From the NCBI RefSeq assembly GCF_001039355.2, contig NW_019775560.1, positions 5,401 to 62,647 of the forward strand: a stretch of DNA of 57,247 bases, in the 5' to 3' direction. Position 1 is the stretch's first letter. Each line of letters opens with the position of its first letter. The notes beneath the pieces are model-generated. The model saw only the letters and a program-made list of their open reading frames with translations. It was not told the origin of the DNA and did not search any database. The position numbers and the translations under genes are program-made. This DNA is from Lingula anatina. Lineage: Eukaryota; Brachiopoda; Lingulata; Lingulida; Lingulidae. This document shows, one piece after another, positions 38,311-49,210 of this stretch.

Positions 38311-39020
38311 TTTAAAAACAAAATAAAAAAAGTCAACTTTAGATCTTAGGCATCTCCTCTTCACCTTTTCAATTTTTAATCTTTATCCAATTAAAACTTA
38401 ATATTATCTACTGCTCCATACAAAACTGAAAGCGTATTTTTACTAAAGAACGTTATGATACAGTGAATTAATATGTATGTATTTTTATTCATCTACAGGT
38501 ATTTATCTACTTTGGCAGGTGATGGTAGGGCCTAATGAATAATCACAATTCACATGTCAATAGTAAATCATTTATAAATATGTCACCGGGTGTCAAGGAT
38601 TGATTGTAATCATAGGACATATACTGTAGATAAAACTCATAGGGCGTCCGTGATGAGAGTTCAAATTCAAAGTAAAAATAGTACTTTTTTATGCATTTTA
38701 CTGTAAATTTGTGCCTCGAATGAAGAATTTGCTTAGTAAATATTTCATGCAATCACGACATTTCCGTAGACGTATTCTTTGGACACTTACAAATTTTCAT
38801 CTACTTCTGTTGTGTCGCGGGTTGTTTCGGTTTCGTTTTGTTATCTATTGTTGACAACAATGATGCACACAAGTGCCTAGAATGGCACCTGGGCGGGACT
38901 GATATACAATTAGCTGATGAATTACTAGGTCTCATATTATTTTAGTATTTAGATCTTCGTCTTTGCGAGGTAAACAACTTCATTTTGCTAGCTCAAAGAT
39001 TCCACATCAGCTGAGCAGAA
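38311..39020. other. Intergenic region upstream of the 39021 gene
   Basis: AT-rich. No supported gene or repeat. It presumably contains the promoter of the single-exon gene that follows. Confidence 0.4.
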
Positions 39021-39527
39021 ATGGCTGCTGCTATGGAAAGAACAGAGGTTGGGTTGAGAAAGACCGGGTCGTCAGTCACCGTTCCAAACGATCCGAAAGC
39101 CAAGTTAATGTATTATTTCAACTGTATTTGTTGCTTGCTTGAAGTCGACAACTCTGGGAACACTCGTCGCCTGCGGGACTTTCGAAACTACTGGAGACTG
39201 TCAGAAGAAGACACCGACCTTCTAATGGCCCTGTGTCGACTCATCAGCCCAGATGAATTGACCAACAAAATCATCTTCCACAGCGACGAGATGTGCGGTG
39301 ATTCCTCGAACGAGTTCTACGAGCTGAGCGCCGTAAGCCATACCTTTCTCGTCTCCGACAGCATCATGATCGGCGGACAACGCAAACGAGTACGGAAGAT
39401 TATGTGTTTCAAAATGTCCTGGATAATGAACAACTACTTCAATCCGATGAGAATTCTAGAGAGTCGCAACCTTGCTTTACGACTACTCCGCCCACGACGA
39501 CAAGAACCAGATTGTGTTATAAGTTAG
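39021..39527 (+). CDS. Single-exon gene of unknown function (168 residues)
   Basis: The open frame starts MAAAMERTEVG with a good start context (GCAGAAATGG). It is rich in charged residues and Leu and contains YFNCICCLLEVDNSG, DFRNYWRLSEEDTDLL and KIIFHSDEMCGDSSNEFYEL, with compact helical character throughout. There is no signal peptide or membrane segment. It ends in an Arg-rich tail (LLRPRRQEPDCVIS). A second open frame, 39404-39790, overlaps the last 120 bases in another frame and continues 260 bases further. A frameshift or an unseen intron could therefore lengthen the product. AATAAA at 40330-40335 is the nearest clear poly(A) signal. I do not recognise the family. Confidence 0.6.
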   Translation: MAAAMERTEVGLRKTGSSVTVPNDPKAKLMYYFNCICCLLEVDNSGNTRRLRDFRNYWRLSEEDTDLLMALCRLISPDELTNKIIFHSDEMCGDSSNEFYELSAVSHTFLVSDSIMIGGQRKRVRKIMCFKMSWIMNNYFNPMRILESRNLALRLLRPRRQEPDCVIS

Positions 39528-41170
39528 ACATCTCTAAACTACGCCGCAGCCATGGGCCTGATGTGGCACTGCATCAAAATCAAAATAACTCAAAAGGCGA
39601 CCGTATTAATTTAGAACATTTCGGACACACGCGATTTGAGCAGCTGGTAACGAGCAAATATAAGCAGTCTTGCCTAGAGCCACGAACACAATCATATACG
39701 TGTGTGCCTATTACCATAATTGGACAAGAAAAGAAAACAAATGACGATTCGATTGACATTTTGGTACATGTAGAAAAAGCAAAGACATGATGATCAACTA
39801 TGTGAAAGTATTTTCAATAGGATATACTAATTTTTGCTACTTTTGTCAAACTGTCGGACCTTGGGACTTATTCATTAGGACATCTCCCTTCGCAAACTAT
39901 TATTTTTTTCTTAAGTACATGTATATGAATGCTGACTGTAGTTACAATGTACCTTGATTATTACCTGTAAATATTACAATTAGATCTACATGTACATGTG
40001 CATGTATATATGATTTGGTTACTGGTTCTAGTGCCAGACATATTTACCACTTCCATAAATATTTTACATTGGAGGATGTGGTATTTTATATATGAGCACT
40101 GAAATGAAAAAAAAATTTGTTTACGTTGTTTTGTTAGTGTGGAGGGGGATGAAGAGGTATCCCTGTGTGTGTGTGTGGGGGGGGGGGGGGGTCACTGGCC
40201 CACTTTGTCACTTCCCTGTCTCCGCAGCTGAGGGGTACCCGGATGTACAGTATAATCCTCTGCAACGAATTAGTTTTGTTCTGTGAACGCAAGTGTATGA
40301 CTTAGGGTTTATGAAAAGTATCTCATTACAATAAATCGGTTTAAATTGAAATATATATCGTATAGTTTACATTCAAACAATCTCCTGTCTATACGCTGGG
40401 CAGTCAGGCCAGGAACATGGTGAGGTCCCATACTACTATGTAGGCTCACCTAGTAGCATAATAAGTTCCGTTTATTTTTATTTGAACACCATTATCTGAC
40501 AGATAATGGCCATACATTCCATAGAAAAATCATACGCCATTTGCAATCTAATGAAGGATTAATAAAATTGTTTTAGGTTTCAACATGTATCTTATAATAC
40601 CAAAAGACAACCTTTCTCATTAAAGAAAATAGAAAGGGAAAAGTGACGGCATTGTATTTTACAAATCTGTGGATTTCTGTACCAAGGTGGAAATAAAAGC
40701 CTTATTTTCCGGAATTCTGGCAAATCGACCAGGAGCTCTATCGCAATGTTTGAGTGCGAAGAATTGCGTATACAAACATGCCCAAATGCGATTGCAACAG
40801 GGATGCATTGCTACAGAGGTGCTGATTATGTTCGTGTTAAAACAGAACTCGTACATGAAGTTAGGATTTGTCCTTCTTGATTCTTAATTCGGCAGAGTGG
40901 TAAATTTGATTGAGTTCTGGATTCAATTTTGATATACGGTGTTGCCTTGACCCACGGATGGCCAGTTAATAAGCAGGAATGGCGACTAATGAATATTGTA
41001 TATTAATGCTCTCCGTGACACTGTCATGATCACCTACAAACTCACTTGTGACCTGCATGTTTACATGTAGCAAGCTTTCAATATTCATCTGTTGATCAGT
41101 GCTGTATCAGTGCATAATGATTCCAGTCTATTGGATTTGGCAGGATTATTTGTAAATGCTGTTTGATTAA
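39528..41170. other. 3' flank of the 39021 gene and intergenic DNA
   Basis: Contains the AATAAA at 40330 and a poly(G) run at about 40178-40191. Nothing else is supported. Confidence 0.45.
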
Positions 41171-41338
41171 CAGGCCCGTAGCCAGGGGGTTTTGGGGGGT
41201 TCGAAAGAACCGCCCCTTTTGCTGGGAAAAGGTCCACTCTGGGTAAAAATTGAACTAGGTATATTATGTTTTTATGGGAAAAGCTCCACTTTTTCAGAAA
41301 AAGAACCCCCCCTGTTGAAATTGCTGGCTATGGGCCTG
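41171..41338. mobile_element. 168-bp MITE with CAGGCCC(G/A)TAGCCAG termini
   Basis: The left end is CAGGCCCGTAGCCAGGGGGT and the inverted right end is CAGGCCCATAGCCAGCAATT, so 14 of the first 15 bases match. GATTAA precedes the element and ATTAAA follows it, so the target duplication is uncertain. Non-coding. Confidence 0.7.
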
Positions 41339-41925
41339 ATTAAAGTTAATTCTTACCTCTCACAAATAGGGCCTACATGTATATACTGTACATACATGTA
41401 TATACTGACTTGACAGGCGAACCAAATATTTGCATGTACAAACCTAGTGATCTTATGTGACAGTGAGGATGTAAGCTGTATTTAGTATTAGGGTTTTTGT
41501 TTCAATATTTGAAATGCAAGTACTTTTTCTCGTAGTGCACGTCAAGTAATTCACCGCCACCCTCTCGTGACATATTCCCTGAACACCTTTCACGGACATT
41601 CGAGGTGTTCTGGCATATATCGCTCAGATAATTGTGTATTATCTCAAACTTACTTCACCGACCTTTTCACCTTTCGGATCCCCTAGTTGGACACACTTGA
41701 TTCAAGTTAAGTGTCTGTTTAAAATAATCCAAAAGACTTCGAAATTTTGTATTTAAAAGCAAGTTTTCTGTATTGTAATCGTTTTGACTGAAGTAAGTTG
41801 TCATGTCTGGTTATCACAAGTCACAGTATGTCTATTTTACCTCTACTCGTACTACATCCTGACCCTGTGTATCTGTTTGTATCATATTATTTGGCCATAC
41901 AACATTTATTTTTCATTTACCCACC

Positions 41926-42062
41926 CTTTGCCTTCCCCCTACCATGGTCATAGATTGTTTTTTTCACTAGATATTCATAGATACATGTATACTTTTCTCT
42001 ACGCGTTAGTGAAAAAATGCACATAATTAATCTGCGTCCCCAATAGAGGGTATTCTTTGCCT
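41926..42062. mobile_element. MITE family 1, copy 3
   Basis: The element lies between CTTTGCCT at 41926-41933 and CTTTGCCT at 42055-42062. The left end is TCCCCCTACCATGGTCATAG; the right end, inverted, carries the family pattern in diverged form (ATACCCTCTATTGGGGACGC). It is the most diverged of the three copies but still has a clean 8-bp direct repeat. Confidence 0.75.
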
Positions 42063-42999
42063 GAATATTCCATATTTGAACCCACAGTGCATGTCACATG
42101 GCCTGGGTAGCGCACCTGTTCTCTCCCACAAGGGAGTTCATAGCAGAGGAACCTCTTGAACGAAGCTCCGGTTACTTATACTGCGCAGGCACTGGTAGTT
42201 TTCCAATGATCTTTCATCATGTAACTGAAAATGTCCCACTCTTCAGCGCGTAACTTTTTACATACAAGGCTGTGATTAATCATTAGAAAGGGAAGTCAAA
42301 TTCTTATAAAAACGGAAAGAATTCTATTGACCGTGTTTAAAAGAGTGTCCTGTGTCCCGTTACCTACGTCACTGTAATAAACGCAGTAAACATGATGACA
42401 ACATTTTCTGAACAATCAATCACAAAATGTACACTTTTTTGATAAAAATGGAAGATTCGCAGAAAAATTTATACCATAGATTAACGCAATTGTACAAAGT
42501 ATAATATGTATATGAGTTCTATGCCCCTTATAGAGACAACAGCTTGAAATCTTCAGTAGTCGGATTAGAGCCCTTAGGTTACATTATACCCCGAGGTATC
42601 TGTAAGAAGTTTTTGTAGTCAAAGAATAGCTCTAGAATTATCTGAACATCACACAATAATATCATCTCGCCTGATTTTAAACAGTGCATAACACCTTGTA
42701 CCATATAGTGTAACTGTCGGTAATAAAACAAGTGCAAAGGGCTCATTTTTATGCCCCTTGTCACTCTCTAGAAAACTATTTACAGGTACAATGTTCGTAC
42801 AAACAGTAGAAAGCAAACGCATAGTCAAAATATCGTGATTTGTATCCTCGATTAGCTTTCCTGGAATGATATAAATGCAATCGCACTGAAAGACAATCTG
42901 GTGTTTCAAATGTTTTGAATGATAACGGATTTTTACTTTAAAGTGAATTATTAACATTTCCTTTAATATTTTGGCATTCAGGTCATTAAAACTACAGAC
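42063..42999. other. Intergenic region upstream of the peptide-gene cluster
   Basis: No coding frame, repeat or RNA supported. Confidence 0.4.
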
Positions 43000-43074
43000 A
43001 CAAAGGTTTAATCCTCGTCGCTCTGTTCACAAATGTAGTAGCTAAACTAGCCGAGAAGACAACCCAGCGTCTTG
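43000..43074 (+). pseudogene. Relic signal-peptide exon of the prepropeptide family
   Basis: About 75 bases match the first coding exon of gene A (45507-45582), sharing AATCCTCGTCGCT, GCTAAAC and CCCAGCGTCTTG with aligned spacing. The ATG is lost (ACA), one T is missing after AAGGTTT, and the donor GTAAG has become ATAAG. No second exon is visible before gene A. It is a dead member at the left edge of the cluster. Confidence 0.78.
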
Positions 43075-45482
43075 ATAAGCAGGCAAAGTCTTAAAGTCGT
43101 CTCTAAATATTATCACCATGGTTACTCTCTAAGTATTATTCAGTCAGACACAGGCTTCAAATGAATTTTGAAAATGTGTGTTCGAGACCTTTTGCTACAG
43201 ATCGCCTTCCGGCCCTATGCGACTGAAATCATGGTTATGATACGTTTTCCGTTCTGGTTTAGGGGCCTTTTAAAGAAAAAACTTGATTGCCGTTAACTTA
43301 TTAAAGCTAACAGGTATTCTGCATAAAACAAGTGCTGCTAAAACCAAAAGGGTTAAATTATCAACCGTCAAAAGTCTGTGTTGTGTCGTCCTAAAATTAT
43401 AAACGAATGTCTGTTTTGATCCTATATATAACAACGTACAGCCAAAACAAAGTTGTATTAGTTTATAGAAATTTGAATAAGCATGACCCAAGATCGTGCA
43501 ATGCCACATTTCAACTCTCGTAGACACGAAGTCGTGAAGAAGGGATTGGGTCAGTTCTGGTCCTAAAAGTAGAGGCAATCCTACGCATGTGATACGAACA
43601 GGTGTAAAAGAGATAGGAGACACGATTCGGCGCCGGTGGTGAGGGTAATATCTAGATTACCGCCGGCTACATCACGTTGTAAGCTATGTGAGTTGCGCCT
43701 GACCTCAGTGCATATTGTCCCTTACCACCGTCAGTTTTTCTTATCATCAACGCTCGCTTAAAAGGTGCAAAATAATCCTCGTGGTATTCTTTAAGGGTGT
43801 ACATGCATGAAGTGGGACTTCAATCAATATCATCATTATCGCTTATATTTGTTATATATTTCTACCGTCATTCATTAATTTGAATGATAAAACTTTGTTA
43901 CATTGGTCTCAATTAACAAACCTGGGTATGAATAAAATTGTGCGTAAACATATTTCAGTTACCCTGTGTCAGAGCACTGGCAAGCTAGCGTGCTCACTAT
44001 ATTTTCCAATGTGTTATGTAGCTTTAAAGTGCTGAAATGGGTTATATATGAAATGATGACCGAGCTGGCAATACCGAAATAGAACCTTGGATAATTTCAG
44101 CATGAATGAAACAAATTAATAACAAAATCACGTCTTTTTCTAACTTCAAGACACTCGCTAAATATGACGTCACGACACGAAGTAGTTGTGCCTGCGTGCT
44201 CATCGCTGTTCACACCCTGAGAAACCATTTCTCTGAGAAAGTATTGCCCATTGATTAAATAAAGAAATATGGAACGTGTAAATCACTTTGCGTATCTATT
44301 TTGTCCAAACTTGATAAATGCTTAAGAAATTTGCAAGAATCCGCACAACTTTTGCCCTAGCATCGCCCGCCACAACATTAGCGAAGGTAGAAATGGGTGC
44401 ATATTTCTACTGCTATCTACAGACCTAAATTCACTTCTAAAGGGCGATTTAAATTATTGTGGTGGATAAATGCAGTAACCCTTAATGGTTTTGCCGTTTT
44501 GTGTATTCATTTAAAATATAGTAACAACGCCAAAATTTGAAAAATGACTAATGGTCTGACAGAACTGAAACAAAATAAAAGCTCATAAAGTCTTTAAAAA
44601 AGCATTAAGAACAATATGAAAACAAAGATTGAAAAAGGCCTTTAAGAATAATGATGCACGATCCATATTTTTAACCAAGCCATGCCAATGTTGTCTTAGG
44701 GACTGTATAGTTTATCTTATGTTGACAAAGGAGAGAAATTATCAGCAATGTGACAAATCTGAAAGCCAAGGCGTGGTTTTTTACCCTACGTAAATTACGC
44801 TAATGAATTATTTGAACCTTGAAATTTCTAACCCAAAATATTAAGTAATTCAAAAGAGGATTCCTGCCAATCAATACATAGATACAATTATAATAATAAT
44901 GATAATAATATTTATACAGCTTTTAATGCCTTTTGTAACCATTTCAGCTGCTCAACCGATTTCAATTCTACTGAACGTTTACTAAACAAAAAGTAAATGG
45001 ATAACGAAATAAGATAGATAAATAATTATTAGAAAACAACTTAATAACTATTCGTAATAAAAGGCCTCCTATTCAAATAGACAATAAAAAAGAAGTAAAA
45101 ACGTAAATCACGAACATGTCTGAAACAGATGGTATTACATAATATTCAGCGCTCCCTGTCTGGAAGCTAAATCGCCTATTACATAACCCAAATGGATATG
45201 CATATATATTCTGCTGTTTGACTGTGCAATCAACTATTCAAAATTTGAAACTTTAAGTTTAACGTCTGCAGGTAGGTAAAAATCAGAACTCGACTGAAAA
45301 AAGCTACTGATTTCAAAGTCTAGAATGAAATTGACTAATTTGTCGGAATTGGGATACTTCATAGCATTTCATATTTTGTCTTAACTGACATTAGTCTGTA
45401 TGACCCGATTCAAATGAAATGCATTGATTGAAAAACATGAAGTTGCTCAATGAAATAGTAATTGTCAATTATTTCCCATCAG
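43075..45482. other. Spacer between relic exon and gene A
   Basis: No second exon of the relic and no other gene recognised. An interrupted inverted repeat (GGTAAT...ATTACC around CTAG) lies near 43645-43662. The sequence upstream of gene A lacks the TATA and conserved block found before genes B and C. Confidence 0.45.
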
Positions 45483-45506
45483 GCACGTTCTTCACACTAT
45501 ATTACC

Positions 45507-46710
45507 ATGAAGGTTTTGATCCTCGTCGCTTTGGTTGCCGTGGCAACGGCTAAACCAGCTGAGAACTCCATCCAGCGTCTTGGTAAGTAGACTTAACTTT
45601 TTATGTTGGTCTTTGAAATAAAAGAATCGGTTATGACAAATGAAGTAAAGTTCCCTTCAGGATTTTTTTTTTTTTTTTTTTTTTTTGTGATCGAAAAAAA
45701 TAAGATTCTAAATGGTGTCATCAACAGCTTATATTTCTTATAACTGCCAAACTACAACTCTCCTTTTATTCACTTGGTTTTTGTTACGATAATGCTCCTT
45801 TTTTTGAAATCATTTAGAACTATATGCCTAGGCAGTATTTCAGACCAACTCAGTTTAAACAGAAAGATGTATGATGATGACATTCTTTATAAAATCAAAA
45901 TATTCCGTTTAATGCATGCTTGATCCTTTTACAAATGATCTTAGAATTATGAATGGTATAGCCTTTTAGTTTTTAATCTAGACCTTAAAATTGAGAATGA
46001 ATGCCATAGAACATATCCGAAGTGACAAACACAAAAATCTGAGTATTTCGTCTACTCGATTATGAGTTACATGACAGACGAAAAAGCTTAATTTGTTTTT
46101 CTAATATTTGGACATTTAATGGTTCTAGATTTTGAATTTGAAATCGCAATCGGAAGGAGTCGCTGAAGAAAATCAATGAAAATTTATGTTGATGGAATAG
46201 TCTTCTTAAACTTAATATTTCATTATGGAAAATATCCTTTTATATTTAAAACGATTTGCCATGTTTTTTCTTTACGAATTAATCGTTTCTGACTCCATAT
46301 ACAACCTTGCAATTACCAACACTTTTTTCTTTCACAAACAATCTGGATTCTACAGTGTATTCTGTAAAGATATGTATTGCTATTTCTTTGCAGCCCGCTC
46401 TCTGGCCGAAGACGAGGTGATGAAGAGGAGTGTCATCAGTGACGTAGTTACTGCCATCTGTACCCCCGTCATCGACTCCGTGATCGGTCTGACAAATGGC
46501 GGATGTGCCCTTCTGTCCTCTTCTGCCGACAGCACCTGCACACAGCTTGCTGACCAGTACCTTGGCAGCTTCCTGTCTGGTCTGTTCTCCTCCCCTGTTG
46601 CTTCCATGTGCTCCAACTTGGCCAAACTCGCCGTCAACGAGTGCAACAAAGGAACCGTGCAAAACTTCGCCGGCACCGTGTGTGGCCAGCTCGCAAATGT
46701 CGTTGGTTAA
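45507..46710 (+). CDS. Secreted six-cysteine prepropeptide, gene A
   Basis: Exons 45507-45582 and 46394-46710 join in phase 1 to give 130 residues. An acceptor at 45482 shortly before the ATG suggests an upstream non-coding exon. Residues 1-15 (MKVLILVALVAVATA) are a signal peptide. Residues about 16-37 are a propeptide ending RSLAEDEVMKR, a dibasic site for furin-like cleavage. The mature chain is 93 residues with Cys at 11, 26, 37, 61, 72 and 85 and net charge about -3. It has no Trp and has amphipathic, helix-like spacing (steps of 15, 11, 24, 11 and 13). The near mirror symmetry suggests nested disulfides linking two helices; this is inference. The family is not recognised. The 3' UTR has AATAAA at 46760 followed by a (GA)n tract. 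A secreted effector, defence or signalling peptide is possible, but no activity can be read from the sequence. Confidence 0.9.
45663..45686 (+). repeat. Poly(T) run in gene A intron
   Basis: T24, uninterrupted. Confidence 0.95.
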
Positions 46711-46759
46711 AATTACTTGTTTATTCGTGTGAAGCTTTTATTGGTAGTTATGGTGCAAA

Positions 46760-46765
46760 AATAAA
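46760..46765 (+). terminator. Poly(A) signal, gene A
   Basis: AATAAA 50 bases after the stop, inside a 3' UTR motif (GTAGTTATGGTGC) repeated at 52680 and 56875. Confidence 0.75.
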
Positions 46766-46824
46766 GCTTATTTTTTGAATACAAGTCCTTTCTACTTTCA
46801 GTACGATTGACATCAAATAAAGAT

Positions 46825-46828
<4 letters not shown>

Positions 46829-46860
<32 letters not shown>

Positions 46861-46880
46861 AAGAGTGAAAGAGAGAGTGC
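46829..46880 (+). repeat. (GA)n microsatellite after gene A
   Basis: About 15 GA units, then an interrupted GA-rich tail. The same repeat follows the orphan 3' UTR (52770-52796) and gene D (56961-56995). Confidence 0.95.
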
Positions 46881-47096
46881 ACAGTTCAAAGACATAATAT
46901 CCCTTATTTGAAACTGATGTTGAACTTAAAGTAAGCATCCGGCGTGTGTTCGTTGTTCTGATAAATCTCGATATTAACATTTTCGTTAATGTGCTGTTAA
47001 TTTAGTAATTTAACCAATTAGTCATTTCATCACTAATTTCGAAAATGCTTTGACCCTAAAATTGACCTGAACAGTACGCGAGATTAGGAAATCTCG

Positions 47097-47240
47097 AACC
47101 AACGAGGGCAAAATCGTGCCAAGACCAATCCCAGGCGCGTGGACATGTGCTCTCTGACCCTTTAAATAGCCAGCGCTGACGGAATACTGCGCACTTCGGC
47201 AGACTCAGTCAAATACGGCGTTCCCCAAAACTTTTAAAAG
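47097..47240 (+). promoter_or_regulatory. Promoter and non-coding first exon of gene B
   Basis: A block starting AACCAACGAGGGCAAAATCG (47097-47125) is repeated exactly upstream of gene C (53056-53084). It is followed in both by a TATA-like element (TTTAAATAG at 47161 here) and by AGACTCAGTCAAATACGG-type sequence, a probable transcribed leader. A donor-like AAAAG|GTTTGT at about 47240 ends the leader. The acceptor TTCAACAG at 47391-47398 begins the ATG exon. Confidence 0.65.
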
Positions 47241-47422
47241 GTTTGTCTGTGCTTCTTATTGTAGTGAATAGTGTGATTATGACAATTTACTGCCTTTAAT
47301 GATAAGTCTGCCAAAATTCTTATTTTTAAAACAAAAAAAAAACTTTGTTTAATTACAAGGCTGCGTGTTCAATCGGCTGTTATATCATTTTTCAACAGGT
47401 TTGTTCTGCACATTCCGTTACC

Positions 47423-48239
47423 ATGAAGGTTTTGATCCTAGTTGCTTTGGTTGCCGTGGCAACGGCTAAACCAGCTGAAAGCTCCATTGATCGTCTTGGT
47501 AAGTAGACTCAACGATGACACTCAACGATTTCTCTTGCCTCATTTAATACTAACTTAAAATAATCTCTAAACAGCCCTTTTAGGTGATGGCTGACGGAAA
47601 ACTCAGTTTTGGAAGCGTGGGGTCTAAATAAATGAAAAATATTTGAAAAGTAGTTTCATCAAAATTTTTCTACTTCAATTAACCCACTGTTCTTTGAGTT
47701 CCCAAAACAAAAATACAATAATGTTTTGTTTGTTTGTTTCAACATGTTCTGGCGTTTCTTTGGACTTTGTTCTAATTTTCTCTTCCTTATAAATTATTCA
47801 GGAATATACATGTTTGTTTTTTTATTCAAACGCAAATCTGATCGTAGTCTTTGCAAAAATAAATTTAAAAGATAAAAGTATTTTGTGAAATACCATCATG
47901 GCTGTATGTACATTTTTCGCAGCCCGCTCTCTGGCCGAAGACGAGGTGATGAAGAGGAATATCATCAGTGACTTAGTTGCTGCCATCTGTACCCCCGTCA
48001 TGGACTCCGTGATCGGTCTAACAAATGGCGGATGTGCCCTTCTGTCCTCTTCTGCCGACAGCACCTGCACACAGCTTGCTGAACAGTACCTTGGCAGCTT
48101 CCTGAAAGGTCTAGTCAAGGGCCCTGTTGCAACCATGTGCTCTAACTTGGCCCAAATCGCCGTCAACGAGTGCAACAAAGGAACCGTGCAAAATTTCGCC
48201 GGCAACGTATGCACCAAACTTGCCAACTTAATTGGCTAA
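47423..48239 (+). CDS. Secreted six-cysteine prepropeptide, gene B
   Basis: Exons 47423-47498 and 47923-48239 (phase 1) give 130 residues. The signal peptide is identical to gene A, and the propeptide differs slightly in its first residues but ends with the same RSLAEDEVMKR. The mature chain is 93 residues with the same six Cys positions and net charge about -1. The mid-region is nearly identical to A at the DNA level. By contrast the leader, the first exon (CCTAGTTGC), the intron end (ATCATGGCTG) and the 3' UTR resemble gene C. That mosaic suggests gene conversion from A into the second exon of B. AATAAA lies at 48270. The start is the only ATG that gives a signal peptide. Confidence 0.9.
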
Positions 48240-48269
48240 TTGAACTTCTTGTAAGTTTCCTGTATCAAA

Positions 48270-48275
48270 AATAAA
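48270..48275 (+). terminator. Poly(A) signal, gene B
   Basis: AATAAA 31 bases after the stop codon. Confidence 0.7.
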
Positions 48276-49210
48276 TGCAGGGAAGACAAAGAAAAATAAA
48301 TTGATGATTTGCAAAACTGTTTGTGTGTCAGCGCGCGCGTGTGTAAGAGAAATATTTATTTTCTTATCATTTATTATTAGTGATCCGGAAAAAAATGAGA
48401 AGCTCCATACACATGATGCTTTAATGCATATGTTAAGGTCAAATATGAAAGATATAAAATGTAGCTGGTCCTCTTATGAACATTTTGGTAATTAAATTCT
48501 TATCATTTATTTTATGATCTTTTAGACGTTACAGTTTTTGGGATTTGTCGCAGTACCTACAGGTACCTACCATTGGCAATACGAAAATAATGCATCGCAA
48601 GCGTGCTGCAGTTGATCCAACAGAATTTTTATTGCCGTGTATCAACGTTGGTCAGATGAACAATATGATGTTAACCCACCGGGGATATAAACCGGTGGCA
48701 AAACTAAAAATACGTTAAATTTTTCATAAAGCTTTTAATACGTGTTTTATTATAAATTACTTATTACCCTATTGGTGCAAAAAATTAAACACTTGCTATT
48801 TGAGCAAAGCATCGGTCTACGAACCTTAGCCGTACTCGTAAAATCGTGTTGATCTAAATGGACAATTGATAGTGCATCTTCCCAGTAAGGAGCAGTACAC
48901 GTGAAAAAACTCAAAATATATCTAAATTTATTTAAACGCCTTTTCAATAGTGAGCTGAAGCTCAATAAGTCCCATAAAAGATATATTAACAATTCCATAA
49001 TAATTGCAAAAGCCACCTTTTCGATGATAAAATACAGAATTAATTTTATTTCTATGTGCTGTTTATAATGTATTCATTGTGAAATTTTGAATCACATATA
49101 AGGAGTTGTTATCTCCTTAAGTTCGAGCTTAAGTCTTTTTTAGTGAAAACCATTTTAATGTGCGTGTCTGGGCAGTTATAAGGTGGTCTGTCTGATTGAG
49201 CTCTCCGTGA
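48276..49210 (+). repeat. 3' flank of gene B, duplicated after gene C
   Basis: Matches 54340-55990 in order but with gaps. Shared landmarks include GATGATTTGCA, TTGGTCAG...ACAATATG, the CCGGTG(G/T)CAAAA stretch, the MITE family 2 remnant, and a tail with TATAAGGTGGTCTGTCTG and TCGCTGAACAT. It marks the downstream arm of a duplicated two-gene unit. Confidence 0.72.
49015..49120 (+). mobile_element. MITE family 2 remnant (right end only)
   Basis: Shares GATAAAATA and TTTATTTCTATG, and ends GAGTTGTTATCTCCTTAA at the TTAA of 49117-49120. The left part is missing or unrecognisable. Confidence 0.65.

Noticed and set aside
46279-46676. Antisense frames over the peptide genes (98-134 codons)
   Set aside because: They mirror the conserved sense exon; the signal peptide, splice sites and Cys pattern support the plus strand only.
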